From contig CAVXOL010000018.1 of the NCBI GenBank assembly GCA_963763325.1, positions 186,001 through 250,000 on the forward strand: a DNA stretch of 64,000 bases, written 5' to 3'. Each line of letters begins with the position of its first letter. Position 1 is the first letter of the stretch. The translations under genes were made by a program, and so were the position numbers. The notes beneath the pieces were generated by a model. That model worked only from the letters and a program-made list of their open reading frames with translations. It was not told the DNA's origin and did not search any database. This document shows, in pieces, positions 36,006-45,874 of the stretch. This stretch comes from JBBECJ01 sp963763325 (GTDB lineage Bacteria; Chloroflexota; Chloroflexia; Thermomicrobiales; CFX8).

Positions 36006-37146
36006 GCTGGCTCCTCAACGTCGTTACGACGCCCGAAACGAAATCGAGCGCCTCGTCAAACACATGGTCGCGTGTGTGGATCAGCAGTTCCTGTCCGATC
36101 AGCTCATGCAGGCGTGGTTGCCGATCGCGGACGACCCGCTCCTGTCGCGGCAACCCCGCGACCTCGACAGCGACTGCCGCCAGATCATCCGAGCGGCGAC
36201 GAACCGCGATCCGCGCGCTGCGGCTACCCGACCCGGCCAGGATGCGCACCGAGCGTAGCCCGACGCCGGTTGCCGATGTATTTGTCAGTGTCACCGTCAC
36301 ATCGCTCGTCCGGCTCCGCAATCGAAGGGTCGTCTCGTTGCTGGTCGCGGTTGCGCCGCTGATGCTCCAGTTCAGGCGCGTCGCCAGCCAGCCTGCGATC
36401 AGCATCGCCTGGGCCTCGGCACTTGGATCGAAGCCGATCTCGACCCGCTGGATACGATCGAGTAGCCCTTGGGTCAGCGGGTGGTCGAACGACTGCGCGA
36501 TCAACTCGCGCCAGGATGTCGATCGTGCCCAGTTCAGATCCGTCCCGGTGCAGACCGTCTCGCCGCTCTCCAGAAACGCCTCGAAATCCGCCAACGCGTC
36601 CGGCGCGGCGTCGAATCGCGACGAATCGACAATGATCCGTTCAGCCGACTGCGTCAGCCGCATAAACCCCGGCGACTTGAAGTCTGCGTCGCCGACCCAC
36701 CACATGAACGACGGCACGTCGTACAGCTCAAGCGGGACTAGCAGGCTTGGCATCGCGTCCAGCCGGTCCGACGGCGCCCGGATCTCGATCACCTCGTAAC
36801 AGGTCGCGCGGCCAGCCTGCAACATCCGGCAGTTGGCCGAGATTGCGGCGTCAAGCGGCGTCCCAGGCTTGCCGATCTCAATAACGATCGCTCGCGATGG
36901 TAGCTGTTCCGCCAGCCCGCGCAACACCTCGTGCGCCGTTCGCATTTCCAGCCGTCCACGAGCGACGACGACCAGTGTCAGGATCGTCGTTCGCAACGGT
37001 ATCTGGCCCGACTGCTCCTCGACCTGGCGCGAGATGTCACCCCAGAGCCGGTTCAGCTCTCGTGAGATGCTGTCAACACTGACGCGCTCGCCACTGCCGG
37101 CATTGACATCAATATGACCCGATGGGTTCCTGGCTGTCGTGCTCAT
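35998..37146 (-). CDS. opcA: Glucose-6-phosphate dehydrogenase assembly protein OpcA
   Basis: 382 residues, intact. OpcA activates or assembles glucose-6-phosphate dehydrogenase in cyanobacteria and actinobacteria. The conserved N-terminal pattern TTILTLVVVARGR and EIGKPGTPLDAAISANCRM, the YDVPSFMWWVGD stretch and DSSRFDAAPDALADF support the call. It starts four bases after the zwf stop and overlaps pgl, the standard zwf-opcA-pgl order. Catalytic activity is not expected. Confidence 0.95.
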   Translation of the reverse strand: MSTTARNPSGHIDVNAGSGERVSVDSISRELNRLWGDISRQVEEQSGQIPLRTTILTLVVVARGRLEMRTAHEVLRGLAEQLPSRAIVIEIGKPGTPLDAAISANCRMLQAGRATCYEVIEIRAPSDRLDAMPSLLVPLELYDVPSFMWWVGDADFKSPGFMRLTQSAERIIVDSSRFDAAPDALADFEAFLESGETVCTGTDLNWARSTSWRELIAQSFDHPLTQGLLDRIQRVEIGFDPSAEAQAMLIAGWLATRLNWSISGATATSNETTLRLRSRTSDVTVTLTNTSATGVGLRSVRILAGSGSRSARIAVRRRSDDLAAVAVEVAGLPRQERVVRDRQPRLHELIGQELLIHTRDHVFDEALDFVSGVVTTLRSQHG

Positions 37147-37150
37147 AGGC

Positions 37151-38743
37151 TCACGGTTGCCGCCAGCTGCGGCCCTCCATCGACAGGAACGCGTCTGCTT
37201 CCGGCGGCCCCCAGGTCCCCGCCTCGTAGGTCGGGAGCGGGCTCGCCTGCATCTGCGCCCAGCCGATCATGATGTTGTTAACGATCGTCCAGGCCGTCTC
37301 GACTTCGTCGCGACGTGTGAACAGCGTCGGATCACCCAGCAGCGCGTCGAGCAGCAGTCGCTCGTAGGCATCCGGCGATTGGATGTTGAACGATGTCCCG
37401 TACTGAAAGCCCATGTTGACTGAGCGCAGGTTCATCATCGGTCCCGGAACCTTGACGGCGAACTTCGAGGGAAGTGCCTTCGTCCGGCTGGATGTCGAGC
37501 GTCAGGACGTTCGGCTCCATGTCGGTCGATCGCGCCGCCGCTGAACAGCAGATGCGGAGCGCGCTTGAACTGGATCGCGATCTCGCTGACCCGCTTCGGC
37601 AGCCGCTTGCCGGTCCGCAGGTAGAACGGCACGCCTGCCCAGCGCCAGTTGTCGACGAACAGCTTCAGCGCCACGATACGTCTCGGTCCGCGAGTCGGGC
37701 TCAACCCGTTCTTCCTCGCGGTAGCCCGGCACCGGCTCGCCTGCCTCGAAACCCGGCCGCGGTACTGCGCGCGAACGGTGAAACGGCGGACCAGATCTGG
37801 CTTGAATCGGACGGACAGCCCGCAGCACCTTAACCTTCTCGTCGCGGACCGGGTCGGCCATCAGTTCGACCGGCGGCTCCATCGCGATCAGGGTCAGCAG
37901 TTGCATCAGATGGTTCTGGACCATGTCGCGCAGCGCGCCGGTCTGGTCGTAGTAGCCGCCGCGCCCCTCGATGCCGATCGACTCGGCAACCGTGATCTGC
38001 ACATGGTCGACATACTGGCGGTTCCAGAGCGGCTCGAAGATGCCGTTCGCGAAGCGGAACGCGATGATGTTCTGGACCGTTTCTTTGCCCAGGTAGTGGT
38101 CGATGCGGTAGACATCGCGCTCGTCGAAGACCCGGTTGACGGTCGCATTCAGTCTCTGTGGCGGACTCCAGATCGTGTCCGAACGGCTTCTCGACGATGA
38201 TCCGCTGCCAGGTTGCCGTCCGGCCCGCTAGTTCATCCCGATTCGCGCCAAGCTGCTCGATGATGTCGTCGTAGAAGTCAGGCGGCGTTGCCAGGTAGTA
38301 GCAGCCGGTTGCCCAGCGTTCCGCGCTCCTGATCGAGCGTTGCCAGTTGCTCGTTGAACGTGGCGTAGGCGTCGGCGTCGGTGAAATCGCCGCGCACGTA
38401 GCTCAGACCCTCGGCGAACGACGCCCAGACCGCGTCATCGACCGGCCTCCGCCGCGAGAACTCATCGACCGCCTCGCGCATCCGTGCGCGGAACGATGTG
38501 CGTCGTCATCTCCTGCCGCGCGAATCCGACCACGCTGAAGCCGACCGGCAGCAGCCGCTCCAGCGCCAGGTTGTAGAGCGCTGGAATCAGCTTCCGCCGC
38601 GTCAGGTCGCCCGACGCACCAAAGATCACCATCGCGAACGGCTCCGGCGTCCGCTCGATCAGCAACCCTTCACGCAGCGGGTTGGTGCTCGCCCCGGAAT
38701 CCTCTGCCTTCTGTGGGGTGACGGTCCGAGGTGAGATCGTCAT
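37151..38743 (-). CDS. zwf: Glucose-6-phosphate 1-dehydrogenase, heavily frameshifted
   Basis: Oxidises glucose 6-phosphate with NADP, the entry to the oxidative pentose phosphate route. Start MTISPRTVTPQKAED at 38743. The coenzyme loop MVIFGASGDLTRRKL is at about residue 40; IIVEKPFGHDL, the substrate motif RIDHYLGKETVQNI with the catalytic His, FRFANGIFEPLWNR and GVPFYLRTGKRLPKR all appear in order, but in changing frames. At least six indels lie across the gene (for example near 38480, 38300, 38160, 37810, 37690, 37530 and 37450). The 531-codon span is normal, and opcA and pgl are intact, so the enzyme is probably real and the breaks are errors. Confidence 0.9.
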
Positions 38744-38759
38744 CTGCCATCCTCATCGA

Positions 38760-38844
38760 GGGGACAGGGAATAGGGAACAGGAAACAGGAGCCTGATTGT
38801 CGACTGGCCAACTCCTATCACCCGTCCCCTGTCGCCTATTCCCT
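38760..38844. repeat. Paired inverted heptamer arms between gnd and zwf
   Basis: Left arm 38760-38787 (GGGGACA, GGGAATA, GGGAACA, GGAAACA). Right arm 38824-38844 (GTCCCCT, GTCGCCT, ATTCCCT). The arms are inverted, 36 bases apart. The gnd stop codon lies in the last right-arm unit (TAG within AGGGAATAG-type sequence on the minus strand). Confidence 0.85.
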
Positions 38845-39731
38845 AACGACTGCGTGTCCACCGAACTGGTTGCGCAGCGCCGCGAGCACCTTGTTGCTGA
38901 ACGTATCGTCCTGCCGCGACAGGAAGCGCATTGCCAGCGCCATGTAGATCGTCGGCGCCGCGACATCGAGATCGATCGACTCGAATACAGTCCAGCGCCC
39001 CTCGCCAGAGTCCTTGACGTAGCCCCGGATCTTGTCCAGATGCGGGTCCTCGGCGAAGGCCCGTTCGGCCAGTTCCAGCAGCCATGAACGGACAACTGAA
39101 CCGTGGCATCCAGAGGTCGGCGACCGCCCGCAGGTCGAGCTCGTAGCGCGACTTCTCCAGGATCTCGAACCCTCGGCATACGCCTGCATCATGCCGTACT
39201 CGATGCCGTTATGGATCATCTTGACAAAATGCCCGACCCCGATGGTCCGACGTGCAGGTAGCCGCCTTCCGGCGCCAGCGACTTGAAGGCCGGCTCGACA
39301 ATCTTGACCGCCTCGTCCGGCCCGCCGACCATCATGCAGTAGCCGACCTGCAACCCCCAGATGCCACCCGACGTTCCGGCATCGAGATAGTGGATGCCCT
39401 GCTCCTTGAGCCGATCGTGCCGCGCAATCGTGTCGGTGTAGCGTGAATTCCCGCCGTCGATAATGATGTCGCCCTTGTCGAGCATCGGCAGCAACGCCGC
39501 GATCTGCTGATCGACCGGGTCCCCGGCTGGCACCATCAGCCAGACCACCCGCGGCGCTGCGAGCTGCTTGACGACATCCTCCAGCTCGTACGCTGCGACG
39601 GCCCCCTCGGCCGCCAACTCGTCGATCGGCTCGCGGCTGCGGTTGTGTGCAACGACCCGATGGCCGTCCTGCAACAACCGGCGGACCATGTTCGCCCCCA
39701 TCCGCCCGAGACCGACGATCGCGATATCCAT
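38836..39731 (-). CDS. gnd: 6-phosphogluconate dehydrogenase (decarboxylating), short form, frameshifted
   Basis: Converts 6-phosphogluconate to ribulose 5-phosphate. About 298 residues, the short GndA-like form rather than the 470-residue enteric one. Rossmann motif IVGLGRMGANMVRRL, AHNRSREP, IDGGNSRY, the substrate motif LDAGTSGGIWGLQVG, and the catalytic Lys in HFVKMIHNGIEYGMM are present. At least three shifts (near 39240, 39170 and 39110) affect the second half. Start MDIAIVGLG at 39731. Gene order between tal/pgi and zwf supports the role. Confidence 0.9.
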
Positions 39732-39747
39732 GAAGCCTCCTTTGAGC

Positions 39748-39775
39748 CGTCAGCTATCAGCCGTCAGTTGTCAGC
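39748..39775. repeat. Heptamer array between tal/pgi and gnd
   Basis: Four units: CGTCAGC, TATCAGC, CGTCAGT, TGTCAGC. A single arm here; no clear inverted partner, but the gap also holds a partial copy (39812-39837) of the GC-rich REP-like element. Confidence 0.75.
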
Positions 39776-39824
39776 CTGGTGTCAGTCGTCTAGCGCTCAT
39801 CTACCTCACCGGTAGGGGCGACGG

Positions 39825-42590
39825 TTACCGCGCCGCCCCCTCCTTCGCCCCAACCGCGTCCGCGATCGCCCGGATCGTCCCGACCGCATCCTCCCCTGCC
39901 TCGACACGTACGAACGCCAGTCCATGCCGGTCGAGCGTGATTGCGTCACCAGCGGACTGTGCCGCGAAGAGTTGGGCGAAGCTGTAGTCCGCTCCCGGAA
40001 TCTCTATATCCGTCTTCGGCGTCGCGACAATCTGCAGGAAGGTCCCGTTCTCCGGACCGCCCTTGTGGAGTTGTCCGGTCGAGTGCAGGTAACGCGGACC
40101 GTAGCCAAGCGTTGTCGCAATCCCGGTACGCCGCCGTAGCGCATCACGAAGCTCGTCCAGCGCCTGCTCGACCTCCGGCGTCCGGTCGACATAGGCCAGG
40201 ATTGCCAGATACCCCTTCGGCTTGACCATCTCGACCAGCTTGCCGGCCGCCTCGTCCGGCGGCGTCGCGGTCGGAACATTGACGGCTGGATCGGCAAGGA
40301 CGGCGTTGGTCGCGTCCTTCGCCTCCTGGACGTTCGCCTCGTCGAACGGATTGATGCCCATCATCCCGCCGGCCACCGCCGTCGCGATCTCCCAGCGCAC
40401 GAACTCACGCCCCAGCGCGTCAGGCGAGTCCATCTCGATCTGAACGACCGGGTGACCTGCCTTGCGCAGCGCCGCAACGGCAGTGTCGCTCTCGTCCGCC
40501 TGCTCGTCTCCTCGGAAGTAGACGAACAGCCGGTCGTCGCCATACGCCTCCGGACCGGCCAGCGGCTCGCCGGTGACCGGCACGATGCCGGTCCCGTCCT
40601 TGCCGGTACTCTCGGCGATCAGTTGCTCCAGCCAGTCGCCGAATGGCTCCCAGCCGGGGCTGGCGATCACCGTCAGCTTGTCACGCCCGGCCCGCTGGGC
40701 GGCACCCATCACGGCGCCGAGCCAGATCCCGGGATGGTCGTTATCGTGAATCGGCAGCATAATCGACGCCCGATGCAGCAGTCGTTCGACATCCACGCCG
40801 GCCGCCGCCGCCGCAACCAGCCCGAAGTACGACAGCGCTGAATACCGCCCTCCAATGTCGGACGGGTTGTTGAACACCCGCCAGAAGCCAGCCTGCCTGG
40901 CTTCCGCTTCCAGCGGCGTGCCTGGATCGGTGACGGCGACGAAGTCCGACCCGTCACCTCCGCGCTCCTGCAGGAAGTAACGGAACAGCGACATTGTCTC
41001 GACTGTCGTCCCGGACTTCGTCGAAACGATAAACAGCGTCCTCTTGTTGCGAACGTTATCTGCGATCCGCTTGATCGTATCGGGGTTAGTCGTATCGATG
41101 ACGGTCAGTTTCGGGAAGCCCGCCTGCTGCCCATACGTGTGCGAGAACACCTCCGGCGCTAGCGATGAGCCGCCCATTCCCAACAGGACGGCGTGCTCGT
41201 AGCCGCGCGACTTTATCTCGTTCGCAAAGTCCTCGAAGAATCCGCTCTGCGCTTCTGCAGCCATCGCATCGACGACCGGAAGCCAGCCCAGCCGCTGAGC
41301 GATTGTGTTCTGTTGCCTGGTGTCGTCCGACCATAGCGACGGGTCGCGATCCTGCAACCGTCTCGCGACGCCCTGCTCGGCCAACTCGTCCAACGCGGCC
41401 GTCACCGCCGGCGCCAATCCGTCGAGTCCGGCCATCCGCGCGGCACTGGCCTCCTGCTTGAACCGCTCTCGCTTCTCGTCCAGCCCGGCCAGTAGCGTCT
41501 CGAACGACTTGGCAAACGACGAGACACCCTCACGGACCAACGTGTCGGTGATGTCGTCGACCGACACGCCCAACTCCTCGAATCCCGCAAAGACAGCCTT
41601 TGCACCGTCCAGGTTCGACTGGAGCGTGTTCCCGACCTTCCCATGATCGCCAAACGCTTCGATCGATGCCGGCGCCAACGTCTGGACCGTATCTGGTCCG
41701 ATCAGCTCATCGACGTAGAGCGTGTCTGGATACTCAGGGTTCTTCGTGCTCGTGCTGGCCCAGAGCGGACGCTGTAGCCGCGCACCCAGATCGGCCAGCT
41801 TCTGGAAGCGTGGCGACTCGAAGGTCTCGGTGAATGCGACGTAGGCGAGCTTCGCGTTCGCGATCGCCAGCTTCCCGCGCAACGCCGCCGCTTTTTCGGC
41901 CCGCTCGCTACCCGGCTCGTTGGCGATGATCGCTTCCAGCCGCTTGTCGGCTTCGGTATCGACCCGGCTGACGAAGAACGACGCGACTGAGTGGATTCCG
42001 TCGATTGCCTTGCCTTCTTCGGACCGGCGCTCCAACGCCCGCAGGTATGCCTCCATCACGTTCCGGTACGCCTCCAGCGCGAACAGGAGCGTGATGTTGA
42101 TGTTCAAGCCCTCGTAGAGCATCTGCTCGATAGCCGGAATACCTTCGACCGTACCCGGAATCTTGATCATCACGTTTGGCCGATTGACCCGCGCGTAAAG
42201 CCGCCGCGCGTCAACCATTGTCTTCTCAGTGTCGTGCGCCAGCGTCGGCGACACTTCCAGCGAAACGAATCCATCCGCCGACTTCTTCGACGTGCTCTCC
42301 CAGACCGGCCGCAGTATGTCAGCCGCCTGCTGGATATCGCGGATGACCAGTTCCTCGTAGACCTCGTCAGTCGTCCGCCCAGCCTCGGCCAATTCGCGAA
42401 GCTGCTCGTCGTAGTCGTCTGAACCGCTGATTGCCTTGTCGAAGATCGACGGGTTCGATGTCACCCCAACGACCCCACTCGTATCAATGAGCGTCTGCAA
42501 TCCGCCGGTTTCAAGCAACGCTCTGCTGAGGTTGTCATACCAGACGCTCTGTCCATAGTCCGCCAATTGGAGCAATGGGTTCTTTGCCAT
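39825..42590 (-). CDS. tal-pgi: Bifunctional transaldolase / glucose-6-phosphate isomerase
   Basis: 921 residues, intact, ATG after AAAGGA. Residues 1-365 are transaldolase: SNPSIFDKAI, SLEVSPTLAHDTE and the Schiff-base Lys in NVMIKIPGT. Residues 400-921 are glucose-6-phosphate isomerase: LLGMGGSSLAPEVF, FIVSTKSGTTVETMSLF, NNPSDIGGRYS and, near the end, LHKGGPENGTFLQI. The fusion links sugar rearrangement with the glucose 6-phosphate pool and is known from several bacterial groups that also carry opcA. It sits between an FGGY kinase and gnd in the operon. Confidence 0.97.
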   Translation of the reverse strand: MAKNPLLQLADYGQSVWYDNLSRALLETGGLQTLIDTSGVVGVTSNPSIFDKAISGSDDYDEQLRELAEAGRTTDEVYEELVIRDIQQAADILRPVWESTSKKSADGFVSLEVSPTLAHDTEKTMVDARRLYARVNRPNVMIKIPGTVEGIPAIEQMLYEGLNINITLLFALEAYRNVMEAYLRALERRSEEGKAIDGIHSVASFFVSRVDTEADKRLEAIIANEPGSERAEKAAALRGKLAIANAKLAYVAFTETFESPRFQKLADLGARLQRPLWASTSTKNPEYPDTLYVDELIGPDTVQTLAPASIEAFGDHGKVGNTLQSNLDGAKAVFAGFEELGVSVDDITDTLVREGVSSFAKSFETLLAGLDEKRERFKQEASAARMAGLDGLAPAVTAALDELAEQGVARRLQDRDPSLWSDDTRQQNTIAQRLGWLPVVDAMAAEAQSGFFEDFANEIKSRGYEHAVLLGMGGSSLAPEVFSHTYGQQAGFPKLTVIDTTNPDTIKRIADNVRNKRTLFIVSTKSGTTVETMSLFRYFLQERGGDGSDFVAVTDPGTPLEAEARQAGFWRVFNNPSDIGGRYSALSYFGLVAAAAAGVDVERLLHRASIMLPIHDNDHPGIWLGAVMGAAQRAGRDKLTVIASPGWEPFGDWLEQLIAESTGKDGTGIVPVTGEPLAGPEAYGDDRLFVYFRGDEQADESDTAVAALRKAGHPVVQIEMDSPDALGREFVRWEIATAVAGGMMGINPFDEANVQEAKDATNAVLADPAVNVPTATPPDEAAGKLVEMVKPKGYLAILAYVDRTPEVEQALDELRDALRRRTGIATTLGYGPRYLHSTGQLHKGGPENGTFLQIVATPKTDIEIPGADYSFAQLFAAQSAGDAITLDRHGLAFVRVEAGEDAVGTIRAIADAVGAKEGAAR

Positions 42591-42750
42591 GGTCGTTCCT
42601 TTCAGATCAGATCAGCCGTCAGTGTCCGTATGTCGAATTGAATGGCTCGGGTGAATCTCACTCGGCTCCTACCAACGTTTGACTGGTACTTTTTACAATT
42701 GCTCGCGTCGTACCTGACCAATCAAATCTGACCGACTGACCAGATAACCT

Positions 42751-44235
42751 CTACCCCCGCGTCTGGCGTGCCAGCAGGTTGACGCCGCGCGGACCGACCT
42801 CACGGTCGTACAACGTCTCCTGTAACCGTCGGGCCTCCAGATGCCGTTCATGCCGGTCGACACGTGGTCTGAACTCCCGGCCTCCGCCCGGTCCAGGCAG
42901 TTCGTCGATCGCGCCGCTGTCCCGAAGCGCAACGAGCGCCGCGCCGCGTAGCGACGCCTCGATCGCATTCGACGCGATGAGCGGCTGGCCGAACGCGTCC
43001 GCCATCATCTGTAACCACGCCGGTGACTCCCGTAATCCACCTCCGCTGGCGACAATCGTCTCACCGCCGCGTTCCAGCGCATCGTACAGCGCCGCGAAGC
43101 GATACGTAATAGCCTCCATCGCTGCCTGGAAGATGTCCAGTGGCGTTGTGTGGTGTTTCATGCCGGCAATCATCGCCGTCGCGTCACCAACCCAGCCAAG
43201 TGAGCGCTCTCCCGACCAGAACGGCAGAACAATCATCCCGTGCTGACCAGGCTCGCGCGCCGCAAGCTCCCGCTCGAGCGATACTTCGTCCGGCAGGCGC
43301 AGCGTCTCGTTCAGCCACTCGTAGACATTGCCGCCGTCCGAGAGCGCGCCGCCGGTCAATGCGTGCCGGCGATCGAGTCGGTAGCGCCAGAGCCCGTTCG
43401 GGACCGGATGCGGCCCGGCTGCTTCGGCCTCACAGCGCCGTAATGCTCCGGACGTCCCGACCATCAACGCCAGCAGGTCACCACTGACACACCCCGAACC
43501 GACATTTGAGGCTGCCCCGTCACCAATCGGTGCCCGCCAGAGCACTCCTTCAAGCGCCGGCCAACGAGCGGCGTACGCTTCGGTCACTGGCGGCAGCAGC
43601 TCCGGATCGGCAACGAACTCTCCGAGTGCGGCTGGATCGATCCCGAGAGTGCGAGTCAGTTCCTCGTCCCATCCGAGTTCCGCGTGATGAAACAACCCGC
43701 TACCTGACGCCATCGACACCGATGTCGCTGGCGAACCCAGCCAGTGCAGCGTGCAGTACTGCGCGAATGAGACGTATGCTGCGGCCCGGTTGGACAGCCC
43801 CGGATCGTGACGCTGCAACCAGAGTATCTTGGCGGGCAGGTACGATGGGTGCAGGATACAGCCGGTCCGCTGGTGGACGGCGTGGCCATCGAGCCGATCG
43901 CGCAATGTCAGGGACTCCGGCTCAGAACGTGTATCGGCCCAGGTCAGGACCGGTGTCAGCGGTTCTCCCTGCCTGTCGAGGACGACCAGCGAATGCCAGA
44001 AGATCGATATTCCGACCGTGCCGATCTCTCTCGCGGATGGGTGCTGCAGCGTCGAGTCAATCGCTCGCTCGATGGCGGACCGCAACATCGCGGCGTCGAT
44101 CTCGACCACGCCACCTGCGCTGACGGTCAGATCCACGTCAACTTGCGCCAACGAACCGGGGACCAGCACCCCCTGCCGGTCGTAGAGCGCTGCCCGGACG
44201 GAGGATGATCCAGCGTCAATCGCGAGCGCGTACAT
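42751..44235 (-). CDS. FGGY-family carbohydrate kinase, gluconokinase-like
   Basis: 494 residues, intact. N-terminal phosphate loop IDAGSSSVRAALYD, ATP-site GDGAASNVGSG with MVGTSGALR, and the second signature ETIVASGGGLRESPAWLQMMADAFG are typical of FGGY kinases. HPSYLPAKILWL resembles the gluconate/xylulose branch. As part of the 6-phosphogluconate operon it most likely phosphorylates gluconate, feeding Gnd directly. Other sugars cannot be excluded. Its ATG directly abuts the fur stop. Confidence 0.85.
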   Translation of the reverse strand: MYALAIDAGSSSVRAALYDRQGVLVPGSLAQVDVDLTVSAGGVVEIDAAMLRSAIERAIDSTLQHPSAREIGTVGISIFWHSLVVLDRQGEPLTPVLTWADTRSEPESLTLRDRLDGHAVHQRTGCILHPSYLPAKILWLQRHDPGLSNRAAAYVSFAQYCTLHWLGSPATSVSMASGSGLFHHAELGWDEELTRTLGIDPAALGEFVADPELLPPVTEAYAARWPALEGVLWRAPIGDGAASNVGSGCVSGDLLALMVGTSGALRRCEAEAAGPHPVPNGLWRYRLDRRHALTGGALSDGGNVYEWLNETLRLPDEVSLERELAAREPGQHGMIVLPFWSGERSLGWVGDATAMIAGMKHHTTPLDIFQAAMEAITYRFAALYDALERGGETIVASGGGLRESPAWLQMMADAFGQPLIASNAIEASLRGAALVALRDSGAIDELPGPGGGREFRPRVDRHERHLEARRLQETLYDREVGPRGVNLLARQTRG

Positions 44236-44709
44236 TCAGACGTCACTCACGTTTGCGGCCGCATCGGGTGGGAGCGACGCCGCGCAGACCTGGCAAGCAC
44301 CGAAGATCGCGAGATGGTCGATCCGCGCCTCAAATCCGTGCGCCGAGCGCAATCCAGCCCGCAACTCGTCAAACGGCTGATCGTCGATTTCCTGGACATA
44401 CCCGCAATGCAGGCAGATCAGGTGGTGATGGCGGTCATCTGAGAGCAGCGCGAACTGCCGCCGCCCATCGCCGAGGTCGGTTTCAGAGATGATTCCAATG
44501 TCGCGCAGCAGTTCCAGCGTTCGATAGACGGTTGAGATGTTGAGGTACGGATATCGCTCCTGAGCGGCCGCGAATATCTCGTCAGCCGTCGCGTGGTCGC
44601 CGTGAGCGTAGAGCAGTTCGAGGATCAACATCCGTTGTGGAGTAAGCCGCTGCCCGCTGGCACGCAGGCGACCGTGAAGCTGTTTCAGGCCCTCGCCGTG
44701 TCCTGGCAT
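44236..44709 (-). CDS. Fur-family transcriptional regulator at the head of the pentose phosphate operon
   Basis: 157 residues from MPGHGEGLKQLH (44709), with GGGAGG upstream; a TTG at 44733 is an alternative. The winged helix is RLTPQRMLILELLY to ISTVYRTLELLRDIGI; the metal-binding C-domain has RHHHLICLHCGYV and CQVC, the structural zinc site. Target metal or signal (Fe, Zn or peroxide) is not decided by sequence. It is the first gene before the sugar kinase, with no gap, so redox or metal status may set NADPH production. It is divergent from a response regulator. Confidence 0.88.
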   Translation of the reverse strand: MPGHGEGLKQLHGRLRASGQRLTPQRMLILELLYAHGDHATADEIFAAAQERYPYLNISTVYRTLELLRDIGIISETDLGDGRRQFALLSDDRHHHLICLHCGYVQEIDDQPFDELRAGLRSAHGFEARIDHLAIFGACQVCAASLPPDAAANVSDV

Positions 44710-44925
44710 CCCGTGCCTGCCTCCCGTCAACACTCCAACGACGCGCAGCCCACATTCCCTGCCTTGATTCTACGCAGCGTGCCAACTAATCACGTTGGAC
44801 GTACAAAATGACTGCACGCCAAATACCGCGTTCGTGGTACGGTGATTGAAGGGACAACGGATCACCTGTGGCAGGCCCGCTCAGCGGCCCAGCCCGGAAA
44901 AGATTCGAGCGAAAGCAGCGTGACA

Positions 44926-45618
44926 ATGGTCGAGCAGACGCAACGCGACCGCGCCCTGATTCTCGCGGTCGAAGATGATCCCGACATTCAACGGCTGATA
45001 GCCCGTCGCCTGCGCGAAGCAGGCTTCGAGGTCGTCACCGCCGAAACCGCCGGCGATGGCTTTCTGCTCTTTGGCGAACGGCTCCCAGACCTGATCATGC
45101 TCGACCTCAACTTGCCCGATGGCTCTGGCCTCGGCCTCGTCAAGCAGGTCCGCGCCGGTAACGACACGCCGATCATCATCGTCTCGGCCAACGCCGAGGA
45201 GCGCTCGCTCGTCGCCTGCCTCGACGCTGGCGCTGACGACTACGTCACCAAACCGTTCCGGATGCCAGAACTCCTCGCGAGGGTCCGCTCGGTCATGCGC
45301 CGCAAGCCGCGCCCACCCGAACCCGACCGGCTCGTCGTCGGCTCGCTCGACATCAGTCTCGCCCAGCGACGCGTCAAGCGCCACGGAACCGAACTGCACC
45401 TGACGCCGACCGAGTATCGCCTGCTCGTCCAGTTCGCTCGCAGCCCCAACCGGGTCTTCACCCACGGCACCCTCCTGACCGCCGTCTGGGGTCCCGAATA
45501 CGCCGAAGAGCCACACATCCTGCGCGTCACCCTCAATCGCCTGCGCGGCAAGCTCGGCGAACCCGGCCTGATCGCCAACCGCCCCGCCGTCGGCTACACC
45601 CTGGAACCGGACGAGTAG
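44926..45618 (+). CDS. OmpR/PhoB-type response regulator, orphan
   Basis: 230 residues from ATG at 44926; GTG at 44920 is possible. The receiver domain has AVEDDPD, the phospho-acceptor Asp in IMLDLNLPDG, and Lys in YVTKPFRMPE. The C-terminal winged helix reads LTPTEYRLLVQFARSPNRVF and VTLNRLRGKLG, and VGYTL ends it. The sequence resembles KdpE-like regulators. No histidine kinase lies beside it, so its partner is elsewhere. Confidence 0.9.
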   Translation: MVEQTQRDRALILAVEDDPDIQRLIARRLREAGFEVVTAETAGDGFLLFGERLPDLIMLDLNLPDGSGLGLVKQVRAGNDTPIIIVSANAEERSLVACLDAGADDYVTKPFRMPELLARVRSVMRRKPRPPEPDRLVVGSLDISLAQRRVKRHGTELHLTPTEYRLLVQFARSPNRVFTHGTLLTAVWGPEYAEEPHILRVTLNRLRGKLGEPGLIANRPAVGYTLEPDE

Positions 45619-45619
45619 C

Positions 45620-45764
45620 TGTCAGCGGGTCAGCAGATCAGCCGGTCAGCCATCAGCTAGCGGGGGAAACAGCATTACCTTGGGTGTCAACCTGAACCGC
45701 ACAGTCTGATGGCTGATGGCTGACCCGCCGACTCGCTGACCCGCTGACCCGCTGACCCGCTGAC
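45620..45764. repeat. Paired inverted octamer/heptamer arms after the response regulator
   Basis: Left arm 45620-45657 runs in 8-base steps (TGTCAGCG, GGTCAGCA, GATCAGCC, GGTCAGCC, ATCAGC). Right arm 45706-45764 starts with two GATGGCT heptamers and continues with GACCCGCT-type octamers. Inverted, 48 bases apart. The left arm begins one base after the stop codon. Confidence 0.85.
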
Positions 45765-45874
45765 AACTCCGTGACGAATTGTGACGCATGGGCCATCCAA
45801 ACCCGTCCGTCCAAATGCTAACGTCGTGAGGGAATGAACGAGCGACGCAGCTTCTGGGGTACGGGGGGCAATTG

